From Christensenellaceae bacterium (lineage in GTDB: Bacteria > Bacillota > Clostridia > Christensenellales > Christensenellaceae), in assembly GCA_022846035.1 (NCBI GenBank), contig AP025580.1, positions 2,418,001-2,482,000 on the forward strand: DNA of 64,000 nt, read 5' to 3'. Below, in pieces: positions 53,527 through 62,720 of this stretch (position 1 is the first letter of the stretch; every line of letters begins with the position of its first letter). A model generated the notes under the pieces. That model had not been told where the DNA came from and ran no database searches. It was given only the letters and a program-made list of their open reading frames with translations. A program made the translations under genes and the position numbers.

Positions 53527-54018
53527 TTACTTGTAGTTAAAGAGCAGCTGGCCATATTCCACGCTGTCGCCTTCCTCGCAGGCCACCCACGCGATCTCGC
53601 CCGCCTCGGGCATGGTGATCTCGTTCATCAGCTTCATAGCCTCGACCATGCATACGACGTCGCCTTTTTTAAGCTTGTCGCCGATTTTGACCGCTTTTCC
53701 GTCCGCAAGCTTATGATAAATACCCACGAGCGGCGAGATAATCTCCTTGCCCCTGTCTTCCGCAACGGCCGGAGCTTCGCTCGCGGCGACCGCAGCCTCT
53801 GGAATAGCGGAAGCCGCCGGAGCCGCCGCAGGCGTGACCGAGGGTACCGCCGCCATCGGGGCAGAGGGCGCCGCGCCCGCCGTAACAACCACCTGCTGAG
53901 GCAAAACGTTCGTATTCCGTTCCAATTTCAGGCTGAAATCCTTGTCATTTAATTCCAGTGTGTCAAAGCCGGATTTATCCGCGGCTTTCAAAAGCTCCAG
54001 TATCGATTTTAAATCCAC
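53527..54018 (-). CDS. accB: Biotin carboxyl carrier protein
   Basis: 163 residues. N-terminal helix and a long Ala/Pro-rich linker (about 45-85), then the biotinyl domain with the biotinylated Lys in MVEAMKLMNEI and a thumb around GDKLKKGDVVCM. Carries carboxybiotin between AccC and AccAD. RBS weak but clear order. Confidence 0.96.
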   Translation of the reverse strand: MDLKSILELLKAADKSGFDTLELNDKDFSLKLERNTNVLPQQVVVTAGAAPSAPMAAVPSVTPAAAPAASAIPEAAVAASEAPAVAEDRGKEIISPLVGIYHKLADGKAVKIGDKLKKGDVVCMVEAMKLMNEITMPEAGEIAWVACEEGDSVEYGQLLFNYK

Positions 54019-54043
54019 TGTTTTATCTCCTATCTATACAAGA

Positions 54044-55285
54044 TTAATCAACTTTTTTAAAGAGAAGCGCCGCGTTATGTCCGCCAAATCCAAGGTTATC
54101 GGATATTGCCACATTCACTGTCGTCTTGCGGCCCGTATTGGGCGTGCAATCAAGGTCGCATTCCGGATCTTTCACCTTGTAATTGATCGTCGGCGGAATA
54201 AATCCGTCGCGGATCGCCATGATAGAATAAATCGCCTCGATACCGCCCGCCGCGCCAAGCGAATGGCCCGTCATGGATTTGGTGGACGAAATCGCCACTT
54301 TATAGGCGTCTTCGCCGAACGCTTTTTTGATCGCCAGCGTTTCCGTTTTCTCGTTCAGCTCCGTCGAGGTACCGTGCGCGTTGATATAGTCGACCTCTGA
54401 GGGCTTTACATGCGCTTCTTCCATCGCCACCTGCATCGCCTTTGCCAGCGGCTCGCCCTGCGGATCGGGCGCCGTCATATGGTAAGCGTCGCATGTCGCG
54501 CCATATCCGGCGATCTCCGCGTAAATTTTCGCGCCGCGTTTCCTTGCCATTTCATATTCCTCGAGCACCAGCACGCCCGCGCCCTCTGCGATCACAAAGC
54601 CGCTGCGCTCTAAGTCGAACGGTATGGAGGCCCGCTCAAGCCGGTCGGTCGTCGTCACCGCATGCAAGCCCAGAAATCCGGATATTGCCAGCATTTTAAT
54701 GGGGGATTCCGCGCCGCCCGCAAGCATCGCGTCCATGTATCCGTCCTTGATCATACGGAACGCGTCGCCCAAGGAATGCGAGCCGGATGCGCACGCCGTC
54801 GTAACCGTCGTGTTGTAACCTTTCAGTTGGTGCCGGATCGCCAGATGTCCGGACGCCATGTTGCTGATCATCATGGGAATCAGCAGCGGGTTCACCTTTT
54901 TAAAGCCCCTTGCATTGAGCTTGGTAATTTCTTTTTCCATGGTATCCAGACCGCCGATACCGCTTCCGACGAGCACGCCGAACCGGTATGGATCGTACGG
55001 GTTGTTGCCTGCCGTAAATCCCGCGTCCGCCATTGCCTGGTCGCCCGCAATCACGCCGTATTGCGCGTATTCGTCCATACGCCGAGCGTCCTTTTTATCC
55101 AGAAAATCGAGTACGTCAAGATCTTTCAGTTGTCCTGCAAAATGCACAGGAAGGCCCTCCGCGCCTGCCTTGGTAAGCGGCCCGATGCCGTTTACACCGT
55201 TTTTGGTGTTCTCCCATGCCTGCTTTACTGTATTTCCGTTGGGTGAAAGAATACCCATCCCTGTTACAACTACCCGTCTTGCCAT
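54044..55285 (-). CDS. fabF: Beta-ketoacyl-ACP synthase II
   Basis: 413 residues from ATG 55285 with AGGAGAG upstream; the frame opens earlier without support. Nucleophile Cys in TTACASGSHSLG, His in INAHGTSTELNE and His in SMTGHSLGAAGG. Condenses malonyl-ACP with growing acyl-ACP. Order fabD-fabG-fabF-accB is normal for Clostridia. Confidence 0.97.
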   Translation of the reverse strand: MARRVVVTGMGILSPNGNTVKQAWENTKNGVNGIGPLTKAGAEGLPVHFAGQLKDLDVLDFLDKKDARRMDEYAQYGVIAGDQAMADAGFTAGNNPYDPYRFGVLVGSGIGGLDTMEKEITKLNARGFKKVNPLLIPMMISNMASGHLAIRHQLKGYNTTVTTACASGSHSLGDAFRMIKDGYMDAMLAGGAESPIKMLAISGFLGLHAVTTTDRLERASIPFDLERSGFVIAEGAGVLVLEEYEMARKRGAKIYAEIAGYGATCDAYHMTAPDPQGEPLAKAMQVAMEEAHVKPSEVDYINAHGTSTELNEKTETLAIKKAFGEDAYKVAISSTKSMTGHSLGAAGGIEAIYSIMAIRDGFIPPTINYKVKDPECDLDCTPNTGRKTTVNVAISDNLGFGGHNAALLFKKVD

Positions 55286-55322
55286 AGATTGTTTCTCTCC
55301 TGCTTTATAGTATGCTTGTCTT

Positions 55323-56057
55323 TTATGCGTACATGCCGCCGTTGATGGAAAGGACGTGCCCTGTGATATAGCCGGCCTGGTCGCCCGCAAGGAACGATAC
55401 CGCGTCCGCAATATCCTCTGCCGTAGCGCCGCGTTTAAGCGGGATACTGCTTAAAATCTCCTCCCGCGCCTTTTCCGGCATTGCGTCCGTCATCGGCGTT
55501 TCCACAAAGCCCGGCGCCACCGCGTTTACCGTGATATTTCTGGAGCCGATCTCCTTGGCAAGAGCCTTTGTAAAGCCAATGACTCCCGCTTTGGAAGCCG
55601 CATAGTTTGTCTGTCCGCCCTGTCCCGAAAGCCCGACCACGGAAGCCATGTTGATAATGCGTCCACTTCTTTGCTTCATCATATAGGAAACCGCGTGGCG
55701 GCAACAATTGAACACGCTTTTGAGATTGACATTTATCACCGCGTCGAAATCCTCTTCTTTCATCCGCGCAAGCAATCCGTCGCGTGTAATGCCCGCGTTG
55801 TTCACAAGAATATCGATGGTGCCGAATTCTTCCTTGGCCTTTTCCATCATTTCCCTGACTTCGTCAAATTTACTCACGTCCGCTTTGATGGCAATGGCGC
55901 GCATACCCAAGGCTTCGATTTCTTTTACGATGCCCGCATAATCTTCCTCGTCAAACAAATAATTCACAACCACATTATTGCCGTCTTTTGCAAGGCGCAG
56001 CGCGACCGCCCTTCCGATCCCGCGCGACGCGCCCGTCACAACTGCTGTTTTTGTCAT
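55323..56057 (-). CDS. fabG: 3-oxoacyl-ACP reductase
   Basis: 244 residues. Short-chain dehydrogenase with GASRGIGRAVALRL, NNAGITRDGL and the catalytic Ser...YAASKAG triad. NADPH-dependent reduction of 3-oxoacyl-ACP. Starts 4 bp after fabD. Confidence 0.97.
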   Translation of the reverse strand: MTKTAVVTGASRGIGRAVALRLAKDGNNVVVNYLFDEEDYAGIVKEIEALGMRAIAIKADVSKFDEVREMMEKAKEEFGTIDILVNNAGITRDGLLARMKEEDFDAVINVNLKSVFNCCRHAVSYMMKQRSGRIINMASVVGLSGQGGQTNYAASKAGVIGFTKALAKEIGSRNITVNAVAPGFVETPMTDAMPEKAREEILSSIPLKRGATAEDIADAVSFLAGDQAGYITGHVLSINGGMYA

Positions 56058-56061
56058 TTTT

Positions 56062-57003
56062 TTACCCTCCGTATCCCATTGATTTCAGCGCCTCTACCGT
56101 CTGCGTAAACGATTCGAAATCGCTTATATGAAAGGTCTGCGCCTGATCGTTGATCCGCGCGGCAAAACCGGAGAGCGTCTTACCCGGTCCCACTTCCACG
56201 AACGTATCATATCCATCCGCACCCATAGCGCGGATAATCTGCTCGAACAAAACGGGATGAGACGTCTGCTCCGCCATAATCTGCTTCATATTCTCTTTTT
56301 CATAAGGCTTACCCGTACGGTTCGCGTAAAGCGTAAACGCCGGTTCTGAAAATTGTATCTCCTCGATTGTATCTGAAATCTTACGTGCGGCTTCCTCCAT
56401 ATGGGAAGTATGAAAAGCGCCCGAAACCGGAAGCTTTCTGCACTTTATCTTATTTTCTTTTCCATAGGCGATCATTTCGTCGATGCGGGCCTCGTCCCCC
56501 GCCACGACAATCTGTCCCGGACAGTTATAGTTGACGGGAAGCAGTACGCCGCCGGCCGCAAATTTTGCCGCCAAAGCCTCTACGGCTTCGGCGTCCTGCC
56601 CCAGCACCGCGCACATCGCGCCCGCTTTTTGATCTCCCGACTCCTGCATCCACCGTGCCCGCTTGATCACCAATAAAAGCGCATCCTCAAAGGAAAGCGC
56701 GCCCGCGCCGAAAAGCGCCGCATATTCTCCCAGCGAAAACCCCGCGCCCGCGTCTGGTCTGATCCCCGCTTCACGCAGCGCGGCATAGGCCGCCGCGTCC
56801 ACCGTAAAAACAGTGGGCTGCGTATTGATTGTCTGGTTCAATTCTTCCTGCGCGCCCGAAAAACATAATTCCATAATCCCCGGCGACACAGCTTCCGCCC
56901 TTAAAAATATCTCGCGCGACGCCGCTACATTGTCGTAAAGGCTTTTGCCCATGCCCGTTTTCTGCGCGCCCTGTCCCGCGAAAAGCACTGCAAGCTTACC
57001 CAA
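56062..57003 (-). CDS. fabD: Malonyl-CoA-ACP transacylase
   Basis: 313 residues from a TTG start at 57003, seven bases after GAGGAGG; this begins exactly at LGKLAVLFAGQGAQ, the family start. The nucleophile elbow reads GFSLGEYAAL rather than GHSLGE, a His-to-Phe change next to the serine; the catalytic His lies in VSGAFHTSHM. Loads malonyl onto ACP. Confidence 0.95.
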   Translation of the reverse strand: MGKLAVLFAGQGAQKTGMGKSLYDNVAASREIFLRAEAVSPGIMELCFSGAQEELNQTINTQPTVFTVDAAAYAALREAGIRPDAGAGFSLGEYAALFGAGALSFEDALLLVIKRARWMQESGDQKAGAMCAVLGQDAEAVEALAAKFAAGGVLLPVNYNCPGQIVVAGDEARIDEMIAYGKENKIKCRKLPVSGAFHTSHMEEAARKISDTIEEIQFSEPAFTLYANRTGKPYEKENMKQIMAEQTSHPVLFEQIIRAMGADGYDTFVEVGPGKTLSGFAARINDQAQTFHISDFESFTQTVEALKSMGYGG

Positions 57004-57162
57004 AAACTTTCCTCCTCTTGCCCGCAAAGTCCATATGTATTTCAGGTGGACTTTTGACGGGGGCTTCTCCATTCCTAACAATAAGGATATGCGGACGCTC
57101 ACCCAAAGAAGAACGTCCGCCGCCTAAAAGTTTCTATACTATATATGGATATATGGCGCTTC
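57004..57162 (-). other. 159-bp gap between acpP and fabD with two hairpins
   Basis: In most clostridial operons fabK, the enoyl-ACP reductase, sits here. This gap holds only a stem GCGGACG/CGTCCGC and a second AAGTCCA/TGGACTT, with no T-run. They may be RNA-stability or processing elements; no gene is seen. Confidence 0.6.
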
Positions 57163-57387
57163 TTATTTGTTGTCCTCAATGAACTTCACAAGATCGGCCA
57201 CGCTCTTCAAATTCTCCGCATCCTCAACGGAAACGTCGAATTCTTCTTCAATATCCATAACGATCTCAACCATATCCAGCGAATCGATCTTCAGGCTCTC
57301 AAAGCTGGAGTCCATTGTGATCTCATCTACGTCAATATCCATTTTGTCACTAATAATTTCTGCAATCTTTTCATAAATCATGTTCAT
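57163..57387 (-). CDS. acpP: Acyl carrier protein
   Basis: 74 residues, acidic four-helix ACP with the phosphopantetheine Ser in KIDSLDMVEIVM (DSL motif). Between fabH and fabD. Product carries the growing acyl chain for all Fab enzymes here. Confidence 0.98.
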   Translation of the reverse strand: MNMIYEKIAEIISDKMDIDVDEITMDSSFESLKIDSLDMVEIVMDIEEEFDVSVEDAENLKSVADLVKFIEDNK

Positions 57388-57429
57388 TTTCCTCCAAGAA
57401 AATTAATTTATTATACGCTTTTCGCGTTT

Positions 57430-58380
57430 TTACCATTCATATACGGCACAGCCGGAAGAAAGTCCGCCTCCAAAGCCCGCGATCACGAGTTTATCCCCTT
57501 TTTTGAGCATTCCTTTTTTATTCATCTGGTCGAGCGCGATCGGAATACTTGCCGCGGACGTATTAGACGTATCGTCGATGTTGGAATAAAATTTATCCAT
57601 CGGCATTCCGAGCCTCTGCGCAATCGTCTTTGTGATACGGTAATTCGACTGGTGCATTAAAAACCAATCAATATCCTCCGGCGCCTTGCCGGTTGCCTCG
57701 AGCGCTACGCGGATAACCCGCTCCGCCTCGCGCGTTGCAAACACATATACTTCTTTCCCCTTGAGCGTCGCATACGAGGGTTGCACCACGCCGTCAACAA
57801 GCGTATTCATGCCGTTGATCACGATCGTCCCGTCGACGTCCGGCTTGGAATAGACCTCGAAGTACTCCATGTTGTCGCCATATTCCACGATCACCGCGCC
57901 TGCGCCGTCCCCAAAAAGGATGCAACTCGCGCGGTCGTCCATATTCATAAAACGGGACAGCGTTTCCGACCCGCATACAAGGAACGGTTTGCCGCCCGGC
58001 CGCAGCAGTCCCTCCACCGCCTTTAACGCAAACATGAAACCTGTACACGCGGAATTCACGTCAAAGCAGATGGCCTGCGGAATCTCAAGTTCCCTTTGGA
58101 TCTGGCTTGCAACGGACGGAACGCCCATCTCGTTGGTAACGGATGCAACGACGATACCGCCCAGGTCGTCCTTTGTAATGCCCGCCTCTTTCATTGCGAT
58201 GCCCGCCGCGATCACGCACATATCTTTATTCCACATGCCGTTTTCGACGTAATGGCGGCGCTTGATACCCGTGCGTTTGGTAATCCATTCGTCCGACGTA
58301 TCTATTATCTTTTCAAAGTCTTCGTTTGTCACTACCTTTTCCGGCAGATAACTTCCTGTACCCAGGATACGTATACCCAT
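57430..58380 (-). CDS. fabH: Beta-ketoacyl-ACP synthase III
   Basis: 316 residues. Active-site Cys in VNSACTGFMFAL, His in LMHQSNYRI and Asn in DDTSNTSAAS, complete triad. Starts fatty-acid synthesis by condensing an acyl-CoA primer with malonyl-ACP. First gene of the fab-acc operon. GGAGGAAG precedes the ATG. Confidence 0.97.
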   Translation of the reverse strand: MGIRILGTGSYLPEKVVTNEDFEKIIDTSDEWITKRTGIKRRHYVENGMWNKDMCVIAAGIAMKEAGITKDDLGGIVVASVTNEMGVPSVASQIQRELEIPQAICFDVNSACTGFMFALKAVEGLLRPGGKPFLVCGSETLSRFMNMDDRASCILFGDGAGAVIVEYGDNMEYFEVYSKPDVDGTIVINGMNTLVDGVVQPSYATLKGKEVYVFATREAERVIRVALEATGKAPEDIDWFLMHQSNYRITKTIAQRLGMPMDKFYSNIDDTSNTSAASIPIALDQMNKKGMLKKGDKLVIAGFGGGLSSGCAVYEW

Positions 58381-58432
58381 ACTTCCTCCAATACTTAGAT
58401 GTCTATCCCCAGCTGCGATCCAGCAAGCAAAA

Positions 58433-58474
58433 ATTAGACAGTATAATGATATTCTAATCTGCTGTAAATGTCAA
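58433..58474 (-). promoter_or_regulatory. Promoter of the fatty-acid operon with ATTAGA/TCTAAT repeat
   Basis: Minus strand TTGACA (58469-58474), 17-bp spacer, TATCAT (58446-58451). The -10 lies inside an inverted repeat ATTAGA (58433-58438) and TCTAAT (58453-58458). It does not match the known FapR site, and no fapR- or fabT-like gene is present, so the regulator is unknown. Confidence 0.7.
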
Positions 58475-58475
58475 T

Positions 58476-58512
58476 AAAAGCAGGGAGCGCTTTGCACGCT
58501 TCCCCGCTTTTA
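58476..58512. terminator. Terminator of the aconitase gene
   Basis: AAAAGCGGGGAAGCG and GCGCTCCCTGCTTTTA form a long stem with A/T-rich flanks just after the aconitase stop on the minus strand; it also insulates the fabH promoter. Confidence 0.82.
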
Positions 58513-58525
58513 TGCCCGCAATTTC

Positions 58526-60460
58526 TCACTGCGCGTTTTTCTTTGTATAATTCAAAAGTCCACCCTCAAGGAGTATTTTGCGCAGGCGTTCCGAAGCTTC
58601 CAGCCGCACTTCAAAGTTCTTCCCTTTGGTCTCATTTTCCACGCAAAACACATCTTTGCCGTCCACATTGGCGCGCACGTCGACGATCTTTAATACATCC
58701 CCCTGGTCAATACCGTCATAATCCGCCTCATTGACAAAGACAAGCGGCAGTATTCCGCTGTTCATCAGGTTTGCCATATGGATACGGGCAAAACTCTTGG
58801 CAATAACCGCTTTTACGCCGAGATACAGGGGAGCGAGCGCCGCATGCTCCCTCGAGGAACCCTGCCCATAGTTTTGGCCCGCCACCAGAATAGATTTTCC
58901 GGCCGCTTTCGCGCGCGCGGGAAACGTCTCGTCCACCGGCGCCAGGCAGAAGTCCGAAAGATAAGGGATGTTGGAACGGTATGGCAGCAGCTTGGCGTTG
59001 GATGGCATGATATGGTCCGTCGTGATGTTGTCTTCCATCTTGAGCATAACCTCTGCCTTGATTTCATCAGGCATTGCCGAGTTGATGGGGAACGGCTTGA
59101 TGTTCGGCCCTCTGATTACTTCCACTTCGCACGCGCACTCAGCCGGTGGTACGATCATATTGTCGTTCACTTCGAATTTTTCCGGCATTTCAACGTCGAG
59201 TATGGAAAGGTCCGCGAGTTCGCGCGCGTCCGAAAGGTATCCGTTTATCGCCGTTACGGCAGCTGTTTCCGGACTGACGAGATAAACGCTGGCGCTCTTC
59301 GTTCCGCTACGTCCAAAAAAGTTGCGGTTGAACGTACGTACGGAAACCGCGTCTGTCGCGGGGGATTGCCCCATGCCAATGCACGGGCCGCATGCGCACT
59401 CGAGAATACGCGCGCCCGCGTCGATCATATCCGAAAGCGCGCCGTTCTTCGCCAGCATATTCATCACCTGCTTGGAGCCGGGCGAAATCGTCAGGCTGGT
59501 ATGCGGAGAAACCGTTTTCCCCTTGAGAATAGCCGCCACGCGCATAAGGTCGCGGTACGAAGCGTTCGTACAGCTTCCGATACATACCTGGTCGACTTTT
59601 ATTTTTCCAATTTCTTCGATCGTCTTTACGTTGTCAGGGCTGTGCGGCATCGCCGCCATCGGCTTTAAGGAGCTTAAATCAATCACAATATGCTCGTCAT
59701 ATTCCGCATCGGCGTCCGCGGCAAGCGGCTTAAAGTCAGCTTCCCTGTCCTGCGCCTTCAAAAATTCGCGCGTCACCTCGTCGCTGGGAAAAATGGACGT
59801 CGTCGCGCCTAATTCCGCGCCCATGTTGGTAATGGTCGCGCGCTCGGGTACGGAAAGCGTCTTTACGCCCTCGCCCGTGTATTCGATGATCTTGCCCACG
59901 CCGCCCTTGACGCTTAGCACGCGCAGCACTTCCAAAATGACGTCCTTGGCGGAAACGCCCGCTTTCAGCTCTCCGCGCAGTTCCACATTCACGAATTTAG
60001 GACAGTTTAAGTAATACGCGCCGCCGCCCATGGCAACGGCAACGTCCAGCCCGCCCGCGCCGATCGCGATCATCCCGATCCCGCCGCCCGTGGGCGTATG
60101 GCTGTCGGAGCCTAAGAGCGTCGCTCCGGGCACGCCGAAACGTTCAAGGTTGACCTGGTGGCAGATTCCGTTTCCGGGGCGCGAAGCATAAATCCCGTGC
60201 TTTTTTGCCACACTCATAATATAGTTATGGTCGTCTGCGTTCTCAAATCCGCTTTGCAGCGTATTGTGGTCGATATACGCGACCGATTTTTTCGTTTTGA
60301 CGCGGTCGATGCCCATCGCCTCAAACTGCAGATACGCCATCGTTCCTGTAGAATCCTGCGTCAATGTATAATCGATGCGAATCGATATTTCGCTTCCCGG
60401 GATCATTTCTCCCGATACGAGGTGTTCTTCCAATATTTTATAACCCAGCGGCTTTCCCAT
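58526..60460 (-). CDS. Aconitate hydratase
   Basis: 644 residues, the shorter aconitase type common in anaerobes. Cluster ligands are Cys in [14 protein letters not shown] and the CGPCIGMG pair, plus [11 protein letters not shown] and the swivel domain [17 protein letters not shown]. Interconverts citrate and isocitrate; similar enzymes include LeuC/homoaconitase, but full-length fusion with the swivel domain supports aconitase. No citrate synthase or isocitrate dehydrogenase is adjacent. Confidence 0.92.
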   Translation of the reverse strand: MGKPLGYKILEEHLVSGEMIPGSEISIRIDYTLTQDSTGTMAYLQFEAMGIDRVKTKKSVAYIDHNTLQSGFENADDHNYIMSVAKKHGIYASRPGNGICHQVNLERFGVPGATLLGSDSHTPTGGGIGMIAIGAGGLDVAVAMGGGAYYLNCPKFVNVELRGELKAGVSAKDVILEVLRVLSVKGGVGKIIEYTGEGVKTLSVPERATITNMGAELGATTSIFPSDEVTREFLKAQDREADFKPLAADADAEYDEHIVIDLSSLKPMAAMPHSPDNVKTIEEIGKIKVDQVCIGSCTNASYRDLMRVAAILKGKTVSPHTSLTISPGSKQVMNMLAKNGALSDMIDAGARILECACGPCIGMGQSPATDAVSVRTFNRNFFGRSGTKSASVYLVSPETAAVTAINGYLSDARELADLSILDVEMPEKFEVNDNMIVPPAECACEVEVIRGPNIKPFPINSAMPDEIKAEVMLKMEDNITTDHIMPSNAKLLPYRSNIPYLSDFCLAPVDETFPARAKAAGKSILVAGQNYGQGSSREHAALAPLYLGVKAVIAKSFARIHMANLMNSGILPLVFVNEADYDGIDQGDVLKIVDVRANVDGKDVFCVENETKGKNFEVRLEASERLRKILLEGGLLNYTKKNAQ

Positions 60461-60504
60461 CTTTGCCCTTACCTCCGTTTTTCATGACAAATAATATGTT
60501 GTTT

Positions 60505-60533
60505 ATTTTATACGCAAAACGAACTTTTTTCAA
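60505..60533 (-). promoter_or_regulatory. Promoter of the aconitase gene
   Basis: Minus strand TTGAAA (60528-60533), 17-bp spacer, TAAAAT (60505-60510), 45 bp before the start. Confidence 0.7.
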
Positions 60534-60648
60534 GTGGCAGTGGTTCCTTTTTGACGCATATACCTTTATAATAAGGGGGGAACGGATGGGAAAAATGTTT
60601 TTTCTCCCGCATAATCTGTTATCAATAAACAAAAAGGATGGTTACGGC

Positions 60649-60909
60649 ATGCTCACACTCTGGGGAAAACTTTTAACGGACGGAAAAGTGCTGAAAGCGG
60701 ATACATACACCAGCGAAAAGGACGATATGTCCGACGCGCTTCTCGACGGCCTCGAGCATTTTTCCAAGGAATTCGACATCGAAGTTCCCATGTGGCATAC
60801 GGCCCATACCAAACAGCTTGGCCTCTTCCGCAAGGTTATGTTTAAGCAGGACGATTTTATCGATAAATTCCCGTACGATAAATTCGAGATGCAAATTATC
60901 GATAAGTAA
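60649..60909 (+). CDS. Conserved small protein of unknown function
   Basis: 86 residues from MLTLWGKLLTDGKVLKAD, after AAGGATGG. The pattern (LWGKL, then an acidic middle, FDLxxPxW-like WHT block, final DKFEMQII) matches a small clostridial family I have seen as unannotated; the function is not known. A longer reading from 60586 in the same frame is possible. Divergent from aconitase. TATAAT at 60567-60572 may be its -10. Confidence 0.7.
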   Translation: MLTLWGKLLTDGKVLKADTYTSEKDDMSDALLDGLEHFSKEFDIEVPMWHTAHTKQLGLFRKVMFKQDDFIDKFPYDKFEMQIIDK

Positions 60910-60943
60910 ACCGAGTGAAAAAAGAGTTTATAAGGAACAAAAT

Positions 60944-60969
60944 AAAACCGGCATAAATGCCGGTTTTTT
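60944..60969. terminator. Bidirectional terminator
   Basis: AAAACCGGCA-taaa-TGCCGGTTTTTT lies between the small protein and the convergent CARDB-like gene; serves both. Confidence 0.93.
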
Positions 60970-60978
60970 GTTTTCTGA

Positions 60979-62688
60979 TCAGAATTTATTCCTGTCGCCA
61001 TAGCCGCTGCCGCCGTTTTTGCCACGCGGGCGTTGCTGCCTTTGCTGCGGCGGTCTCTGCCCGCTGCCGCGCGGTTGCCGCTTTTGCTGCGGGCGCGGTT
61101 CGATGGACTCATGCGGCATGCTCTGCCGTTTTTGCTGCGGCTGCCGTTGCTGTGCCTGCCTCTGCTGCGGGCGTTCCTCATATCCGCGTTCCTGTTCCTT
61201 GCGCTGTTTTCCTTTCTTGCCGCCTGCTTTTTTGTTCTTATGCACCATCACCCCAAGGGCGATCGCCACGCCGATGATCGCGCATATGATAATAATCATC
61301 AATACCAGCAGGTTCATCATACCGCCAGCCGTTCCCTGCTTCACCGTGATTGTCTGGGATGGCAGCGAAGTCTCCACCGTCGTCCCGTCCGGCAGGGTTG
61401 CCCGGAGCTTAAACGTATAGCTTGCCGTTTCTTGCGCCTGCAAGGTATATGGTACGCTCTGCTCTGCTTCCGTCATAGCAGGAATATTCGCGATCTCGCC
61501 AAGCGTCGCTTCCGAGATGATCACGTTCGTTAATTCTTCTCCCGAAAGATTCTTGATCGTAAAGCCAATTTCCACCGGTCCCGCCTTTGCCAGCTCCACC
61601 GCGCTGATCTCCGCTTCCAGCCGGATGACGTTGTTTATGTCCACACTGGCCGTAGGGCTTGCTTCCGCGTCCACCTTGACCTGCACCGCCTGCGAGGTCG
61701 CCCTGACTTCGTTGCCGTCGCTGTCCGTCGCGGTAGCGGTAAAGGTATAGCTTCCATCCTTGGTGATTGTCGCTTCCAGGGTTCCTTCCGCCGACTCTCC
61801 GTCCGCCGCCAGCGTTTTGGAATCCATGGTCACGCTGTTGCCGTTCTGGTCCACAACTTTTAAATTTTTCAGGTCGGAAGAACCGTTGTTCTTCACGTCG
61901 ATGACGAACTTCACCTTTTCGCCGCTTTTGACCGTGGTGTTGTCGCTTGTTGCGCTTACCGTCATTGCGGCTTTTTTCTCTTCGCCGTCCGCCTTAACGC
62001 TGATCGTATCCAGCTTGAGCGTTTTTGTTTCGCCGTTCACCTTATAGGTAAACGAGGGCTTGACGTCCGTGCTCTCATTCAGCACCACGCTCCATTCGAG
62101 CGTACGCTTTTGCCCCGCAGAAAGTGAAAAGGTATCGCCAATCTGCGCGCCGTTTTTGATCGGCGGCGCTTTCAGGGCGCAATCCGTTATTTTTACATTG
62201 CCGTTATTTTGCAGTACAAAGGTAAACTTAACCTTGTCGCCCGCCTTAATGGTATCCGTACTAGCACTGGCGTTGCCGGACACGTCGACCACGCTTTCCT
62301 TGCGCGTAATCGTAAAGGGCTGCGTGCTTACCGATTTCTCCGAGCCGTCCTCCGTCGTGAACGTCAACTCGAACACCATCTCATTGCCGATCATATCGTC
62401 GCTGACCGACCATTCCGGATTGGTGTACGACTGCGTATCGCCGGACGCCATATTATCGAGCGAAACGGTATCGCCGCTTGCCGGATAATGCAGCTGCACA
62501 TTCGAGATCGTCACGCCGGACGTATTGCTGACGTCAACGCTCAGCTTTACAGTGCCCGCGCTCGCAAGCGAAGCCGGACTGACCGTCGCCTTGATGCTTA
62601 CGCCTGCGGCAGACGCAACGCCGCCAAGCGTCATACATAGTGTCAGTATGATCGCGATCGCCAGTATAACTGATACTAATTTCTTCAA
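60979..62688 (-). CDS. Secreted CARDB-like repeat protein with a basic cytoplasmic tail
   Basis: 569 residues, TTG start eight bases after GGAGGT. Signal peptide (about 1-28), four or so immunoglobulin-like/CARDB repeats (about 30-455; FTLQNNGNVKITDCAL and FVIDVKNNGSSDLKNLKV show the repeated NNG turn), a membrane helix (about 467-489), and an 80-residue tail very rich in Gln, Arg, Pro and Lys. The outer part is probably a cell-surface adhesion or scaffold module; the tail could bind RNA, DNA or acidic membranes. No homologue of the tail is recognised. Confidence 0.8.
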   Translation of the reverse strand: MKKLVSVILAIAIILTLCMTLGGVASAAGVSIKATVSPASLASAGTVKLSVDVSNTSGVTISNVQLHYPASGDTVSLDNMASGDTQSYTNPEWSVSDDMIGNEMVFELTFTTEDGSEKSVSTQPFTITRKESVVDVSGNASASTDTIKAGDKVKFTFVLQNNGNVKITDCALKAPPIKNGAQIGDTFSLSAGQKRTLEWSVVLNESTDVKPSFTYKVNGETKTLKLDTISVKADGEEKKAAMTVSATSDNTTVKSGEKVKFVIDVKNNGSSDLKNLKVVDQNGNSVTMDSKTLAADGESAEGTLEATITKDGSYTFTATATDSDGNEVRATSQAVQVKVDAEASPTASVDINNVIRLEAEISAVELAKAGPVEIGFTIKNLSGEELTNVIISEATLGEIANIPAMTEAEQSVPYTLQAQETASYTFKLRATLPDGTTVETSLPSQTITVKQGTAGGMMNLLVLMIIIICAIIGVAIALGVMVHKNKKAGGKKGKQRKEQERGYEERPQQRQAQQRQPQQKRQSMPHESIEPRPQQKRQPRGSGQRPPQQRQQRPRGKNGGSGYGDRNKF

Positions 62689-62720
62689 GATAGCTTACCT
62701 CCGCTGAAAGGCCGGACGCC

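Noticed and set aside
58778-59668. 296-codon plus-strand frame inside the aconitase gene
   Set aside because: Antisense shadow with unnatural His/Arg/Phe composition; aconitase is unmistakable on the other strand.
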